Shown: in pieces, positions 1 through 8,800 of the stretch
Layout: every line of letters begins with the position of its first letter
How positions within the stretch are numbered: the stretch's first letter is position 1
Source of the DNA: Zwartia vadi
GTDB lineage: Bacteria > Pseudomonadota > Gammaproteobacteria > Burkholderiales > Burkholderiaceae_B
DNA: 64,000 nt
Direction: 5' to 3'
NCBI RefSeq assembly: GCF_030410375.1
Contig: NZ_JAUHHE010000005.1
Coordinates: 124,001-188,000, forward strand
Translations under genes and position numbers: made by a program
The notes under the pieces: generated by a model
Database searches by the model: none
Told to the model about the DNA's origin: nothing
Seen by the model: only the letters and a program-made list of their open reading frames with translations

Positions 1-1
1 G

Positions 2-967
2 CTGGCCAAACCCGCAGACGCGCCGCTGCCAGGGTTCAAAGAGGTGAAGCCACAGGTGTTTGCCGGACTCTATCCGGTCGAAAGCAGCGAATACGATCAG
101 TTGCGTGACTCGCTTGAAAAACTCAAGCTTAATGACTCCGCGCTGATGTACGAGCCCGAAGTCTCGCAAGCCCTCGGGTTTGGTTTCCGTTGCGGCTTTC
201 TTGGACTCCTGCATATGGAAATTGTCCAGGAGCGACTCGAACGCGAGTTCGATATGGACATCATCACGACGGCACCGTCCGTGGTGTACGAGGTGGTGTT
301 GCGTGATAACTCGGTCATCCATATTGAAAGTCCTTCAAGAATGCCCGAGGTTGGCAAGTATCTCGAGGTGCGCGAGCCGATCGTGACCGTGACATTGTTC
401 ATGCCTCAAGAATATGTGGGCACGGTGATGACCTTGTGTAACAACAAGCGTGGCGTGCAGCTCGATATGACCTACCACGGCCGTCAGGTGCATCTGCATT
501 ATGAAATCCCGCTTGCCGAGATCGTGCTCGACTTCTTTGACAAGCTCAAATCTGTCTCGCGTGGTTATGCCTCGATGGATTACGAGTTTAAAGAGTATCG
601 GGCAGCCGATGTGGTCAAGGTTGATTTGTTGATCAACAGTGACAAGGTTGACGCGTTGTCGACAATTTGTCATCGCTCCAATGCACGCTATCGAGCGCGC
701 GAGGTGGTTTCACGCATGCGCGAGTTGATCCCACGTCAGATGTACGATGTGGCCATTCAGGCCGCGATCGGAGCCGAAATCATTGCGCGTGAAAACGTCA
801 AGGCGCTGCGTAAAAACGTGCTCGCCAAGTGCTACGGCGGTGACATCAGCCGCAAGAAAAAACTGCTTGAAAAGCAGAAGGCCGGTAAAAAGCGCATGAA
901 ACAAGTCGGTAGCGTCGAAATTCCCCAGGAAGCTTTCCTTGCGATTTTGCAAGTTGATGACAAATAA
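2..967 (+). CDS. lepA: Elongation factor 4 (LepA), 3' part
   Basis: C-terminal part of the ribosome back-translocation GTPase EF4. The reading frame is open from base 2 at the window edge, so the true start and the whole GTP-binding domain lie upstream. The visible part begins inside domain III ([17 protein letters not shown]) and covers the EF-G-like domain V and the LepA-specific C-terminal domain, ending with a lysine-rich stretch ([19 protein letters not shown]) typical of the family. A GTG at 44 is internal, not a start. lepB follows 21 bases downstream, the usual lepA-lepB order in beta- and gammaproteobacteria. The family assignment is firm. Confidence 0.97.
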   Translation: MAKPADAPLPGFKEVKPQVFAGLYPVESSEYDQLRDSLEKLKLNDSALMYEPEVSQALGFGFRCGFLGLLHMEIVQERLEREFDMDIITTAPSVVYEVVLRDNSVIHIESPSRMPEVGKYLEVREPIVTVTLFMPQEYVGTVMTLCNNKRGVQLDMTYHGRQVHLHYEIPLAEIVLDFFDKLKSVSRGYASMDYEFKEYRAADVVKVDLLINSDKVDALSTICHRSNARYRAREVVSRMRELIPRQMYDVAIQAAIGAEIIARENVKALRKNVLAKCYGGDISRKKKLLEKQKAGKKRMKQVGSVEIPQEAFLAILQVDDK

Positions 968-988
968 TTTTTTCGCAAGGTTGAATTG

Positions 989-1876
989 ATGAGCTGGAAC
1001 TTTGCACTGATTCTTTTTATCGCTCTAGTGGTGACTGGCGTGATCTGGGCCCTGGACAAGTTTGCCCTCAGGCAAAAACGTCATGCGCGGATGATGCAGG
1101 CGATCGAGTTGGCTCGACCCAGTTGGGCCGCGCTGCCAGACGATGAAAAGCGCAGCAGAGAAGAGCAGATCCGCGCCGAGCTCGGTAAGCAACCCTGGTG
1201 GGTGGAGTATGGCGCAAGTTTTTTTCCAGTCATCTTGTTTGTTTTCGTGCTGCGTTCTTTCATTGTCGAACCGTTTCGCATTCCTTCGGGTTCGATGTTG
1301 CCTACGCTTCAATCCGGTGATCTGATTTTGGTGAACAAGTTTTCTTATGGCTTGCGTTTGCCTGTGCTCAACGAGAAGGTGATTCCAATCGGCGAGCCTG
1401 CGCGTGGTGACGTCATGGTGTTTCGCTATCCTGTTGATCCTTCAGTCGATTACATCAAGCGAGTGATTGGTCTGCCTGGCGATGAGGTTGCTTATCTCGA
1501 TAAACGTCTCTATATCAACGGCAAAGAGGTTCCACGCAAGCGGGATGGCGAGTATTTTGAGCCGGATCGTGTGGCATATACAGCACAGTTCACGGAGTAT
1601 CTCGGAGAGAAGCCTCACCAGATATTGCTAGATGAGCGAAGATGGCAGGATTTAGGGCCGACTTCGAGCTTTCCGCATCGTGAAAAGTGTGAATATCTTA
1701 GAAATGGCATGCGCTGCACCGTGCCGGCGGGTGTTTACTTTATGATGGGTGACAATCGCGATAACAGCCTGGACAGTAGATTTTGGGGTTTTGTGCCCGA
1801 GGCGAATATCGTTGGTAAAGCTTTCTTTATCTGGATGAATTTTGGGAACCTAGGTCGAATCGGTCCTTTCCATTAA
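989..1876 (+). CDS. lepB: Signal peptidase I (LepB)
   Basis: Inner-membrane serine protease that removes signal peptides from exported preproteins. Two N-terminal hydrophobic segments (about residues 3-22 and 77-91) precede the periplasmic catalytic domain. The catalytic serine is in PSGSM (about Ser102) and the general-base lysine is in [12 protein letters not shown] (about Lys157). The C-terminal [14 protein letters not shown] motif is also present. The 295-residue length is normal. I chose the ATG at 989 over an in-frame TTG at 986; an AAGG-type ribosome site sits about 9 bases upstream. It lies between lepA and rnc as in related genomes. Confidence 0.96.
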   Translation: MSWNFALILFIALVVTGVIWALDKFALRQKRHARMMQAIELARPSWAALPDDEKRSREEQIRAELGKQPWWVEYGASFFPVILFVFVLRSFIVEPFRIPSGSMLPTLQSGDLILVNKFSYGLRLPVLNEKVIPIGEPARGDVMVFRYPVDPSVDYIKRVIGLPGDEVAYLDKRLYINGKEVPRKRDGEYFEPDRVAYTAQFTEYLGEKPHQILLDERRWQDLGPTSSFPHREKCEYLRNGMRCTVPAGVYFMMGDNRDNSLDSRFWGFVPEANIVGKAFFIWMNFGNLGRIGPFH

Positions 1877-1917
1877 ATCACTCAGATCCTTGTCACCCGT
1901 TTGATGTTACCCGCTTC

Positions 1918-2676
1918 ATGCCTTTGGCCGCCCTTGAGACTTCGCTAGGATATAAGTTCGTCAAACCTGCTCTGCTTGAGCAGGCTCTGACGCATCGCAG
2001 CCATGGCGCGCGTCACAACGAGCGTCTGGAGTTTCTGGGTGACTCGGTGTTGAACATGGCGGTGGCCGCTTTGCTTTTTAATCACTACGGCACGCTCGAC
2101 GAAGGAGACTTGTCTCGCGTTCGCGCCAATCTGGTTAAACAGGCTTCGCTGGCCGACATCGCGCAAAAGCTCGATCTGTCAAAGTTTCTCAGGCTGGGCG
2201 AAGGCGAACTCAAAAGTGGTGGCTTCAGGCGTCCTTCCATCTTGGCGGATACGTTCGAGGCCATATTAGCCGCTGTCTATCTCGATGGCGGTTTTGTTGC
2301 AGCCCAAGAGTTGATTGAACGTTTGTACAAGCCGATTTTGGCAAGCGTCGATCCCTTGACTCTTGGCAAGGATGCCAAAACTCTGTTGCAAGAGTTTCTC
2401 CAGAGTCGCAAACTCGCCTTGCCCTTATACAGTGTCGTTGCCACGCATGGTGCGGCGCACAGCCAGCAATTCGAAGTCGAGTGTGCGATCCCCTCGCTAG
2501 AGATCAAGGTCACTGCGCCAGGGTCGAGCCGTCGCGCTGCCGAGCAGTCGGCTGCCAAGCTCGCACTCGAGGCTGCCGAGACTGCGAGTCCCACCCCAGT
2601 TAAAAAGCGTTCTACCCGGGCGCGCAAAACGGCACAACTCACGCTGCCGGTTGCGGTCGCTCAGGAACTTAAATGA
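1918..2676 (+). CDS. rnc: Ribonuclease III
   Basis: Double-strand-specific endoribonuclease that processes rRNA precursors and structured mRNAs. The signature [11 protein letters not shown] (residues 35-45) carries the acidic catalytic residues Glu38 and Asp42, and [15 protein letters not shown] near residue 111 supplies the second acidic set. A double-stranded RNA binding domain occupies about residues 150-220. A basic tail (KKRSTRARK) extends the protein to 252 residues, longer than the 226 of E. coli. Its stop overlaps the era start by 4 bases (ATGA), which indicates translational coupling. Confidence 0.97.
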   Translation: MPLAALETSLGYKFVKPALLEQALTHRSHGARHNERLEFLGDSVLNMAVAALLFNHYGTLDEGDLSRVRANLVKQASLADIAQKLDLSKFLRLGEGELKSGGFRRPSILADTFEAILAAVYLDGGFVAAQELIERLYKPILASVDPLTLGKDAKTLLQEFLQSRKLALPLYSVVATHGAAHSQQFEVECAIPSLEIKVTAPGSSRRAAEQSAAKLALEAAETASPTPVKKRSTRARKTAQLTLPVAVAQELK

Positions 2677-3599
2677 CAGAACATACAGACACAAATCATT
2701 CCAGTACGGCCAAAGATACCCCTTACCGTTGCGGTTTTATCGCAGTCGTGGGACGTCCGAATGTCGGTAAATCGACACTGACAAATGCGCTGATTGGCAG
2801 CAAGATTTCAATCGTCTCGCGCAAAGCGCAAACTACACGTCATCGTATCCAAGGCGTCCTCACGCGCGAGCATGAGCAGTTTGTCTTTGTCGACACGCCA
2901 GGCTTTCAGACACGCCATGGCGGCGCGATGAACAAAATGATGAACCGCGTGGTCACACAGACCCTTGCGGACGTGGACGTGGTGTTGTTTGTGGTCGAAG
3001 CAGGCAAGTGGTCACCCGGCGATGAAAAGCTTTTATCTTTGTTGCATCATCCGGAGCGTACGATTCTTGTGATCAGTAAAATCGATCAGCTTAAAAATCG
3101 TGATGAACTCTATCCCTTTGTCGCAAAGATCGCCGCTCAGTTCAAGTTCGACGCGGTAGTGCCAGTCAGCTCGACTAAGCGCCATCAGCTTGATCAGTTG
3201 CTCGACGAAGTTGCCAAGCGTTTACCGGAAAACGAACCATTTTTTGATGCCGACACACTGACTGACCGGCCGATGCGTTTTATTGCAGCAGAGTTGATTC
3301 GCGAGAAAATCTTTCGCCTGGTCGGTGACGAGTTGCCCTACGGTTGTACGGTTGTCATTGAGCAATGGGAAGAAACCGCTAAAGGTGCGCATATCAACGC
3401 CTGTGTGATCGTTGAACGTGACAGCCATCGGCCGATTTTATTGGGCGCAGGGGGTGGGCACATGAAACGGATTGCATCCGAGGCGCGCCAGGATATGGCA
3501 AAGCTCATGGATAAACCTGTCCACCTTGAGGTCTATATCAAGGTGCGCAAGGGTTGGGCTGAAAAAGAAAGCAGCCTTCGCGACTTGGGATATGAGTAG
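2673..3599 (+). CDS. era: GTPase Era
   Basis: Essential GTPase that binds 16S rRNA near its 3' end and helps 30S subunit assembly. Visible motifs are the P-loop GRPNVGKS (residues 27-34), DTPG (74-77) and the G4 motif in SKID form (135-138). The C-terminal third matches the KH RNA-binding domain, including [10 protein letters not shown]. The length of 308 residues fits the family. It overlaps rnc by 4 bases at its start and recO by 8 bases at its end, so rnc-era-recO reads as one coupled operon. Confidence 0.97.
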   Translation: MTEHTDTNHSSTAKDTPYRCGFIAVVGRPNVGKSTLTNALIGSKISIVSRKAQTTRHRIQGVLTREHEQFVFVDTPGFQTRHGGAMNKMMNRVVTQTLADVDVVLFVVEAGKWSPGDEKLLSLLHHPERTILVISKIDQLKNRDELYPFVAKIAAQFKFDAVVPVSSTKRHQLDQLLDEVAKRLPENEPFFDADTLTDRPMRFIAAELIREKIFRLVGDELPYGCTVVIEQWEETAKGAHINACVIVERDSHRPILLGAGGGHMKRIASEARQDMAKLMDKPVHLEVYIKVRKGWAEKESSLRDLGYE

Positions 3600-4200
3600 A
3601 CGCGTTCTTCGTGTCCTTGAAACGCCAGGCTATGTGTTGCATGCCACAGCCTGGAGAGAAACCTCTCTGATTGTTCAAGCCTTTTCAAGAGATCATGGCT
3701 GGGTCAGCATGGTCGCTAAAGGCGCTAAACGGCCGCACTCCGTATTGCGACCTGCTTTATCCGTTTTTCAGCCGCTTTTGCTGTCATGGACAGGCTCAGG
3801 TGAAATCAAAACCATGACGCGCGCTGAGTGTGCGGGTGTCCATGCTTTGCCAGGATCCGCCATGATGTCCTGTTGGTATATGAACGAATTGTTATTTCGT
3901 TTGTTGCCGCGCGAGGATCCCCACCCGGGCTTGTTCGATGCCTATGTGATTGCTTTGCAACGGTTAGCGGCTGGTCAACCCGCTGCAGGAGCCTTGAGAC
4001 GTTTCGAGTGGATTTTGCTCAAAGAAACTGGCTATGGGCTGGATGCCGAAGAGCCTGATTTTGATGATGCGCAGAGTGAGCCGTCCTTGCGGGCATTATT
4101 GCGGGAGCGTTTGTCCGAGCATTTGGCGGGCCGTCCGCTGACCACCCGCCAAGTCTTGGTTGCCCTGCAGCGTTTTCAGCCAGCCAAGTCAGCGAGCTGA
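3592..4200 (+). CDS. recO: DNA repair protein RecO
   Basis: RecFOR-pathway protein that helps load RecA on gapped DNA. The N-terminal OB-fold is recognisable (GYVLHATAWRETSLIVQAFSR), followed by a helical domain. The open frame extends upstream to 3472 inside era, but the ATG at 3592 gives the conserved N-terminus and overlaps the era stop by only 8 bases. The product is 202 residues, shorter than the 242 of E. coli, mainly at the C-terminus, and no zinc-binding cysteine cluster is seen. pdxJ, the usual next gene in Bordetella-like genomes, is absent; a convergent alcohol dehydrogenase gene follows. Confidence 0.92.
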   Translation: MSRRVLRVLETPGYVLHATAWRETSLIVQAFSRDHGWVSMVAKGAKRPHSVLRPALSVFQPLLLSWTGSGEIKTMTRAECAGVHALPGSAMMSCWYMNELLFRLLPREDPHPGLFDAYVIALQRLAAGQPAAGALRRFEWILLKETGYGLDAEEPDFDDAQSEPSLRALLRERLSEHLAGRPLTTRQVLVALQRFQPAKSAS

Positions 4201-4215
4201 GGGACTGCTGACAGG

Positions 4216-5274
4216 CTATGCCGTCAACACTGCTCGGCCTGTGACTTTACCTTCGCGCAATGCAGTCAACACTTTGTCTGCATCTGCCAGCGGGTGTGTA
4301 TGAACAGGGATGGGTGTGATTTTATTTTCTTTGATCAGGTCAAGCAGCTCTCTGAGCTCATCGAGCGAGCCGGTATAGCTGCCGATGATCTGCAAGGCCT
4401 TCATCGGTATAAATGCAATCGGCCATGAAGCACCACCACCGAACAGACCCACGATGACGAGCTTGCCACCTTTGATCAAAATATCGAATCCCAAAGAGGT
4501 CGTGGATGGGGCGCCAACAAGATCAATCATCGCTTGAACCATTTTGCCGCCATTGGCCTGAATGATTTGTTGCGCGGCATCCGGTGCCGCACCATCCACA
4601 ACTGCCAGCGCGCCTGCTTCGAGCGCGGCTTGTCGTTTTGCGGGATCGATGTCCACCACGATCGCACCGACACCTTTCAAGGCTTTGACCAGCGCCAGAC
4701 ACATCAGTCCGAGACCTCCTGCACCCATAATGACGACGGGGTGTTTCTGAAAGACATTGGCACCGACTTTGTTGAGGGCACTATACGTTGTCAGCCCCGA
4801 GCATGCGTAGGGAGCGATGAGGGCAGGATCCATATCGCCAATATCGATGAGATAGCGCGGATGGGGGACTAGTAGGTGATCTGCATAGCCCCCGGGGCGC
4901 TGCAGCCCCAGATATTGCGGGCTCGAGCAGTGGTTTTCCAGCCCCTCCAGACAGGCAGGGCATTGGCGGCAACCAATCCAGGGATAAACCAGATAGTTGC
5001 GTCCTTTCTCAATGCCTGTCGCCTCAGGTCCCATTGCTACAACAGTCCCGGCAGTTTCATGTCCCATTGTCATTGGCAACTTGATGCCGCGATCTTTTAG
5101 CAACAAGCTGCGGCCATTGCCAAGGTCGTAGCTGCCTTCCCAAAAGTGGATATCGCTGTGACAGACACCGGCCGCCCGCACCTCGACCAACACTTGTGTG
5201 CCCGTTGGAGCAGGAGTTGGTATTTCCATCAAACCAAGCGGTTCTTTGAAATTCATGACGCAATAGCATTTCAT
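4216..5274 (-). CDS. Zinc-dependent alcohol dehydrogenase (MDR family)
   Basis: Medium-chain NAD(P)-dependent alcohol dehydrogenase of 352 residues. The catalytic zinc site is Cys38 (GVCHSD), His72-Glu73 (GHETAG) and Cys157. The structural zinc site is complete at Cys101, Cys104, Cys107 and Cys115. The nucleotide-binding motif GAGGLG is at 183-188. An AGGAG ribosome site lies about 8 bases before the ATG. It is the last gene of the minus-strand catabolic operon, 38 bases after the ThDP decarboxylase, so it may reduce or oxidise the aldehyde which that enzyme would make. The true substrate cannot be read from sequence. Confidence 0.9.
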   Translation of the reverse strand: MKCYCVMNFKEPLGLMEIPTPAPTGTQVLVEVRAAGVCHSDIHFWEGSYDLGNGRSLLLKDRGIKLPMTMGHETAGTVVAMGPEATGIEKGRNYLVYPWIGCRQCPACLEGLENHCSSPQYLGLQRPGGYADHLLVPHPRYLIDIGDMDPALIAPYACSGLTTYSALNKVGANVFQKHPVVIMGAGGLGLMCLALVKALKGVGAIVVDIDPAKRQAALEAGALAVVDGAAPDAAQQIIQANGGKMVQAMIDLVGAPSTTSLGFDILIKGGKLVIVGLFGGGASWPIAFIPMKALQIIGSYTGSLDELRELLDLIKENKITPIPVHTHPLADADKVLTALREGKVTGRAVLTA

Positions 5275-5312
5275 GTGTGGGCTCCTGAGGTGCCTAGAGG
5301 GTTGTTCTCGGT

Positions 5313-6875
5313 TTACATCACCAGTTCGATCAGGCGGGGGCCTTTTTCCTTGGCGGCAATCCGCATGGCCTCGGCAAACCCTTCAAGGGTCGTGACTTGC
5401 ACGCCGGGGACACCGTGACCGCGCGCGATCGAGACCCAGTCCAGGAAAGGCTGATCCAGATCGAGCATGCGGCGAGCGTTGTCACCCGCTTCCGGACCTC
5501 CCATGTTGGCGAGTTCACCGCGCAGGATTTTGTAGGAACGATTTGCGAAAATGACGACGGTCACATCAAGGTTTTCGCGTGCCATCGACCACAGGCCTTG
5601 AACGGTATACATCGCGCTGCCATCACCCAAAAAGGCAAAGACCTTGCGTTCCGGGCAGGCGACAGCGGCACCCACAGCGGCTGACATGCCCCAGCCAATT
5701 GCACCGCCGGTAATATCGATACAGTCATGCGGCGCTGCCTGCGGTGTCACCTTTGCGAATTGACGACCCGTCGTGACAGCTTCGTCGACCATGATGGCAT
5801 TTTCAGGAAGGAGTGCGGCAATCACGGTGCCAATGTGTTCAGCGACGGGAGCGCCGGTTGGCAGGTCTGTGATGATTGGTCCAGTGCTGAGCTGCGCTGG
5901 CGCAGTATTTTGCGCACCCAGCGCATCGACGAGTGCTTGCAAACTGGCTTCAATGTCGTGTGTCAACGTAGCAAGTGTATGCACCTCACAATCAGGCTGC
6001 TTAATCATGCGAGGCTTGTTGGGATAAGCAAAAAACGCCACAGGAGGCGCACTTCCCACCAAAACCAAGTGCTTGGTGTCTTTCAGCATGGCGACTGCGC
6101 CATCGACCGGGAAGGGCAGGGGCGTGATATTGACGCGGCCCCGGCCGCGCTCCATACGTGGATTACGTGGCTCGGAGGCCAGTTTGCATCCTGTATGCGC
6201 TGCGATTTTGCCAGCCAGGGTGGCTTCCCGCGCGCGCAAGGCGCGACCACCCAGCAAGAGCGTGGTGGCGGCAGCCGTTTGACGGTCTGACAAGAGGCGT
6301 GCCAGCGCTTCGATGGTTTCTTTGAGTGGTGCGGCAGCGGTTTGCGCGGGCGCAGTCGAGTAGTGACCGGGATCTGAGTGTTCCCAGGCACAATTAGCGG
6401 GCAGCACCAGCGTGGCGATACGACCGGGCGTACTACGCGCCTGAGAGATCGCCTCTGCGGTGTCCAGAGGTGCCGCGGTGGCAGACATGGTGGTCTTGAC
6501 CCAGTTGGACATGGGGCGCGCCACCGCCTCGACATCAGAGTTCAGCGGGGCATTATTGTGAATGTGATCCCAGGCGTGCTGGCCAACAATGTTGACCATG
6601 CCGGAGTAGGCACGTTTGGCGTTATGGATATTTGCCAGCGCATTGCCCAAACCCGGCCCCAAGTGCAAGAGCGTGGCGGCAGGTTTTTCCGCCATCCGGT
6701 AGTAGCCATCTGCCGCGCCAGTTGCGACGCCCTCGAATAAACCCAACACGCATCGCATACCGGGGGCGCGATCCAGCGCTGAGACAAAATGCATCTCCGA
6801 GGTGCCTGGATTGGCAAAACATACATTGACCTCCCCTGCGAGCAGGGTGTTAACCATCGCTTCTGAACCGTTCAT
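5313..6875 (-). CDS. ThDP-dependent decarboxylase / acetolactate synthase-like enzyme
   Basis: Thiamine diphosphate enzyme of the IlvB / benzoylformate decarboxylase superfamily, 520 residues. The conserved activating glutamate is in GLFEGVATGAADGY (about Glu48) and the ThDP-binding motif starts with GDGSAMYT (about 417) and ends near the Asn of FANRSYK. Annotation pipelines would probably call it acetolactate synthase large subunit, but no small subunit is nearby and the gene sits in a catabolic operon, so 2-oxoacid decarboxylation is more likely (inference). A GGAGGG sequence about 12 bases upstream, inside the end of the acyl-CoA dehydrogenase gene, is the likely ribosome site. Confidence 0.85.
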   Translation of the reverse strand: MNGSEAMVNTLLAGEVNVCFANPGTSEMHFVSALDRAPGMRCVLGLFEGVATGAADGYYRMAEKPAATLLHLGPGLGNALANIHNAKRAYSGMVNIVGQHAWDHIHNNAPLNSDVEAVARPMSNWVKTTMSATAAPLDTAEAISQARSTPGRIATLVLPANCAWEHSDPGHYSTAPAQTAAAPLKETIEALARLLSDRQTAAATTLLLGGRALRAREATLAGKIAAHTGCKLASEPRNPRMERGRGRVNITPLPFPVDGAVAMLKDTKHLVLVGSAPPVAFFAYPNKPRMIKQPDCEVHTLATLTHDIEASLQALVDALGAQNTAPAQLSTGPIITDLPTGAPVAEHIGTVIAALLPENAIMVDEAVTTGRQFAKVTPQAAPHDCIDITGGAIGWGMSAAVGAAVACPERKVFAFLGDGSAMYTVQGLWSMARENLDVTVVIFANRSYKILRGELANMGGPEAGDNARRMLDLDQPFLDWVSIARGHGVPGVQVTTLEGFAEAMRIAAKEKGPRLIELVM

Positions 6876-6879
6876 TTTT

Positions 6880-8052
6880 TTATAACCCTCCAGTTTTATT
6901 TTTCATTGTTTCGCGCGCGATCACAACCTGTTGCACTTCGGTTGCACCTTCGTAAATGCGCAATGCTCTGATCTCACGATACAACATTTCCATTGGATGA
7001 CCGACCTTGACGCCTAGTCCGCCATGAAGTTGAACACAGCGATCGATGATGCGCTGTGCGGATTCGGTCGCAAACATCTTGGCCATGGCTGCGGATTTCG
7101 TTGTGCGTTGTTTGAGCACATCGCGTTCCCATGCGGCGCGATAGATGAGTAAAGTCGCTGCATCGATTTCAGTACTCATATCGCCGATCGCGGCTTGCGT
7201 GATTTGCAGGTCTGCAAGCGTGGCGCCAAACATGGGACGCGAGGTGGCACGCTCGATCCCCATGTCGAGTGCCGCTTCAGCAAATCCCAACGCCGCCGCA
7301 CCGACAGAGGCGCGGAACACGTCGAGGTTTTGCATGGCGACTTTGAAGCCTTTCCCGGGTTCTCCAATACGCTGGCTGGCAGGAATATCACAGTCTGTAA
7401 ACGTCAGCGTGCCGATAGGATGAGGGGCGCACACATCAAAGCGCTCCGTTACTTTCAAACCCGGTGTCTTGGCATCGACGACAAACGCTGTAACGCCCTC
7501 TGCCTCATCGTTTTCCACGCGTGCAAAGACAGTATAAAAATCAGCAATGTCCGCGTTTGAAATCCATGTTTTGACACCATTGAGTCTGTAACCATCTTTG
7601 CTGCGGGTTGCACGAGTGCGCATGGCGGCGACATCGGATCCGGCATCAGGCTCAGATAAGGCGAATGCAGCTAGCATCTTTCCGGAGGCGACATGCGGCA
7701 GGTATTTTTGCTTGAGTGCTTCCGAGCCAAAGAGAGAAATCGGACCGCTTCCCAAACCCTGCATCACAAACGCAAAGTCAGCCAGTCCATCGTAGTAACC
7801 GAGTGCCTGGCGCATTAAACACAGACTGCGCGAGTCCAGATCTTTGAGCGCACCGCCGTATTCAGCGGGGACACAGAAGCGCAACCATCCGGCATCGCCC
7901 ATTTGTTGAGTGAGCCGGACGCAGTGCGCATCAACGCTGCCTGCATGCACGCGATTCGTCAGTGTCTGAGCGGACCATTCCCTGACCTGCGCATAGAGTG
8001 CGCGATGGCTGTCGTCGAAAAAAGGTAGTTTCAGCGAATCAGGATTGAACAT
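6880..8052 (-). CDS. Acyl-CoA dehydrogenase
   Basis: FAD-dependent acyl-CoA dehydrogenase of about 390 residues that introduces a 2,3 double bond and passes electrons to ETF. Seen are FALSEPDAGSD, the flavin-contacting W-I-S segment of VKTWISN, and the catalytic-base motif IYEGATEVQQ near the C-terminus (Glu at about 368). The start is either ATG at 8052 or an in-frame TTG at 8058 that lies closer to an AGGA site. Either start overlaps the end of the upstream gntR gene, so the two are coupled. An ETF-ubiquinone oxidoreductase gene at 27313 could receive the electrons. The acyl substrate is unknown. Confidence 0.92.
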   Translation of the reverse strand: MFNPDSLKLPFFDDSHRALYAQVREWSAQTLTNRVHAGSVDAHCVRLTQQMGDAGWLRFCVPAEYGGALKDLDSRSLCLMRQALGYYDGLADFAFVMQGLGSGPISLFGSEALKQKYLPHVASGKMLAAFALSEPDAGSDVAAMRTRATRSKDGYRLNGVKTWISNADIADFYTVFARVENDEAEGVTAFVVDAKTPGLKVTERFDVCAPHPIGTLTFTDCDIPASQRIGEPGKGFKVAMQNLDVFRASVGAAALGFAEAALDMGIERATSRPMFGATLADLQITQAAIGDMSTEIDAATLLIYRAAWERDVLKQRTTKSAAMAKMFATESAQRIIDRCVQLHGGLGVKVGHPMEMLYREIRALRIYEGATEVQQVVIARETMKNKTGGL

Positions 8053-8800
8053 TCTCAATATTTCCTAAAAGGTCAAATTTCATTTGTACGTAGCGTGTCG
8101 GAATTTCAAGACGCGCAAAATAAATCACTTTTTCACCGATGCAGGCAAAGCGACGTAGCTCGGCGACCGGAGCAGAGAGCGGAAGCTGCAGCGCCTCGGC
8201 CGAGTCGGCGCCGGCCTCGATAATAGTGAGCAGCTGCCGGGCATGGGTGAGTTTGTCGCCATGCAACGCATCAAGAATCGGTGCGACAGTGGAGTGCCGG
8301 TATCGGGCTGGATGCTGCCGGTAAATTTCACGCTCAAGGTACATTTCCGTATAGCAAAAAGGACCAGAGGCCGTGGTGTGGATGCGACGTAAATATTGAA
8401 AACGCCCGCTTGTATCGTAAGGACACTCCATCCCGAGTAGCGGGAGCGGGACGTCTGCGTTTGACTCCATTAAGGTCGTGGTACCAAGTTCCTGGGACAG
8501 CGCGACGGTATCGGCCCAGGTTTTGGGGAGAGCGAGCTTATGCGTTTCAGGTATGCTTTTATTGACGAAGGTGCCCGATCCTCTTGAACGATGAATCAGT
8601 CCCTCGCGCTCTAGCAGCCCCAAAGCTTGTCTGATGGTGGCACGTGATACGCCAAGCGTATCAACCAGTGTTTCGAGCGCCGGGACTTGATGCCCGCGTG
8701 GCCAGACCCCGCGCTCGATATTGCGCCGCACGATCGCGGCCACTTGTAAATACAAGGGCTGTGGACTTCTCGCATAGAGGAGGCCGGAGGCCGGTTTCAT
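8039..8800 (-). CDS. GntR-family regulator with UTRA domain
   Basis: Transcription factor of the HutC/FadR-like GntR group, 253 residues. The N-terminal winged helix-turn-helix covers about residues 15-80, with VSRATIRQALGLLEREGLIH as the recognition region and GSGTFV as the wing. The C-terminal half looks like a UTRA effector-binding domain. It lies inside the operon it probably controls: its start overlaps the ligase stop by 4 bases (ATGA) and its end overlaps the acyl-CoA dehydrogenase start. A candidate operator is present in the divergent promoter region at 10466-10483. The effector is probably a pathway acid or CoA ester (inference). Confidence 0.9.
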   Translation of the reverse strand: MKPASGLLYARSPQPLYLQVAAIVRRNIERGVWPRGHQVPALETLVDTLGVSRATIRQALGLLEREGLIHRSRGSGTFVNKSIPETHKLALPKTWADTVALSQELGTTTLMESNADVPLPLLGMECPYDTSGRFQYLRRIHTTASGPFCYTEMYLEREIYRQHPARYRHSTVAPILDALHGDKLTHARQLLTIIEAGADSAEALQLPLSAPVAELRRFACIGEKVIYFARLEIPTRYVQMKFDLLGNIENVQS

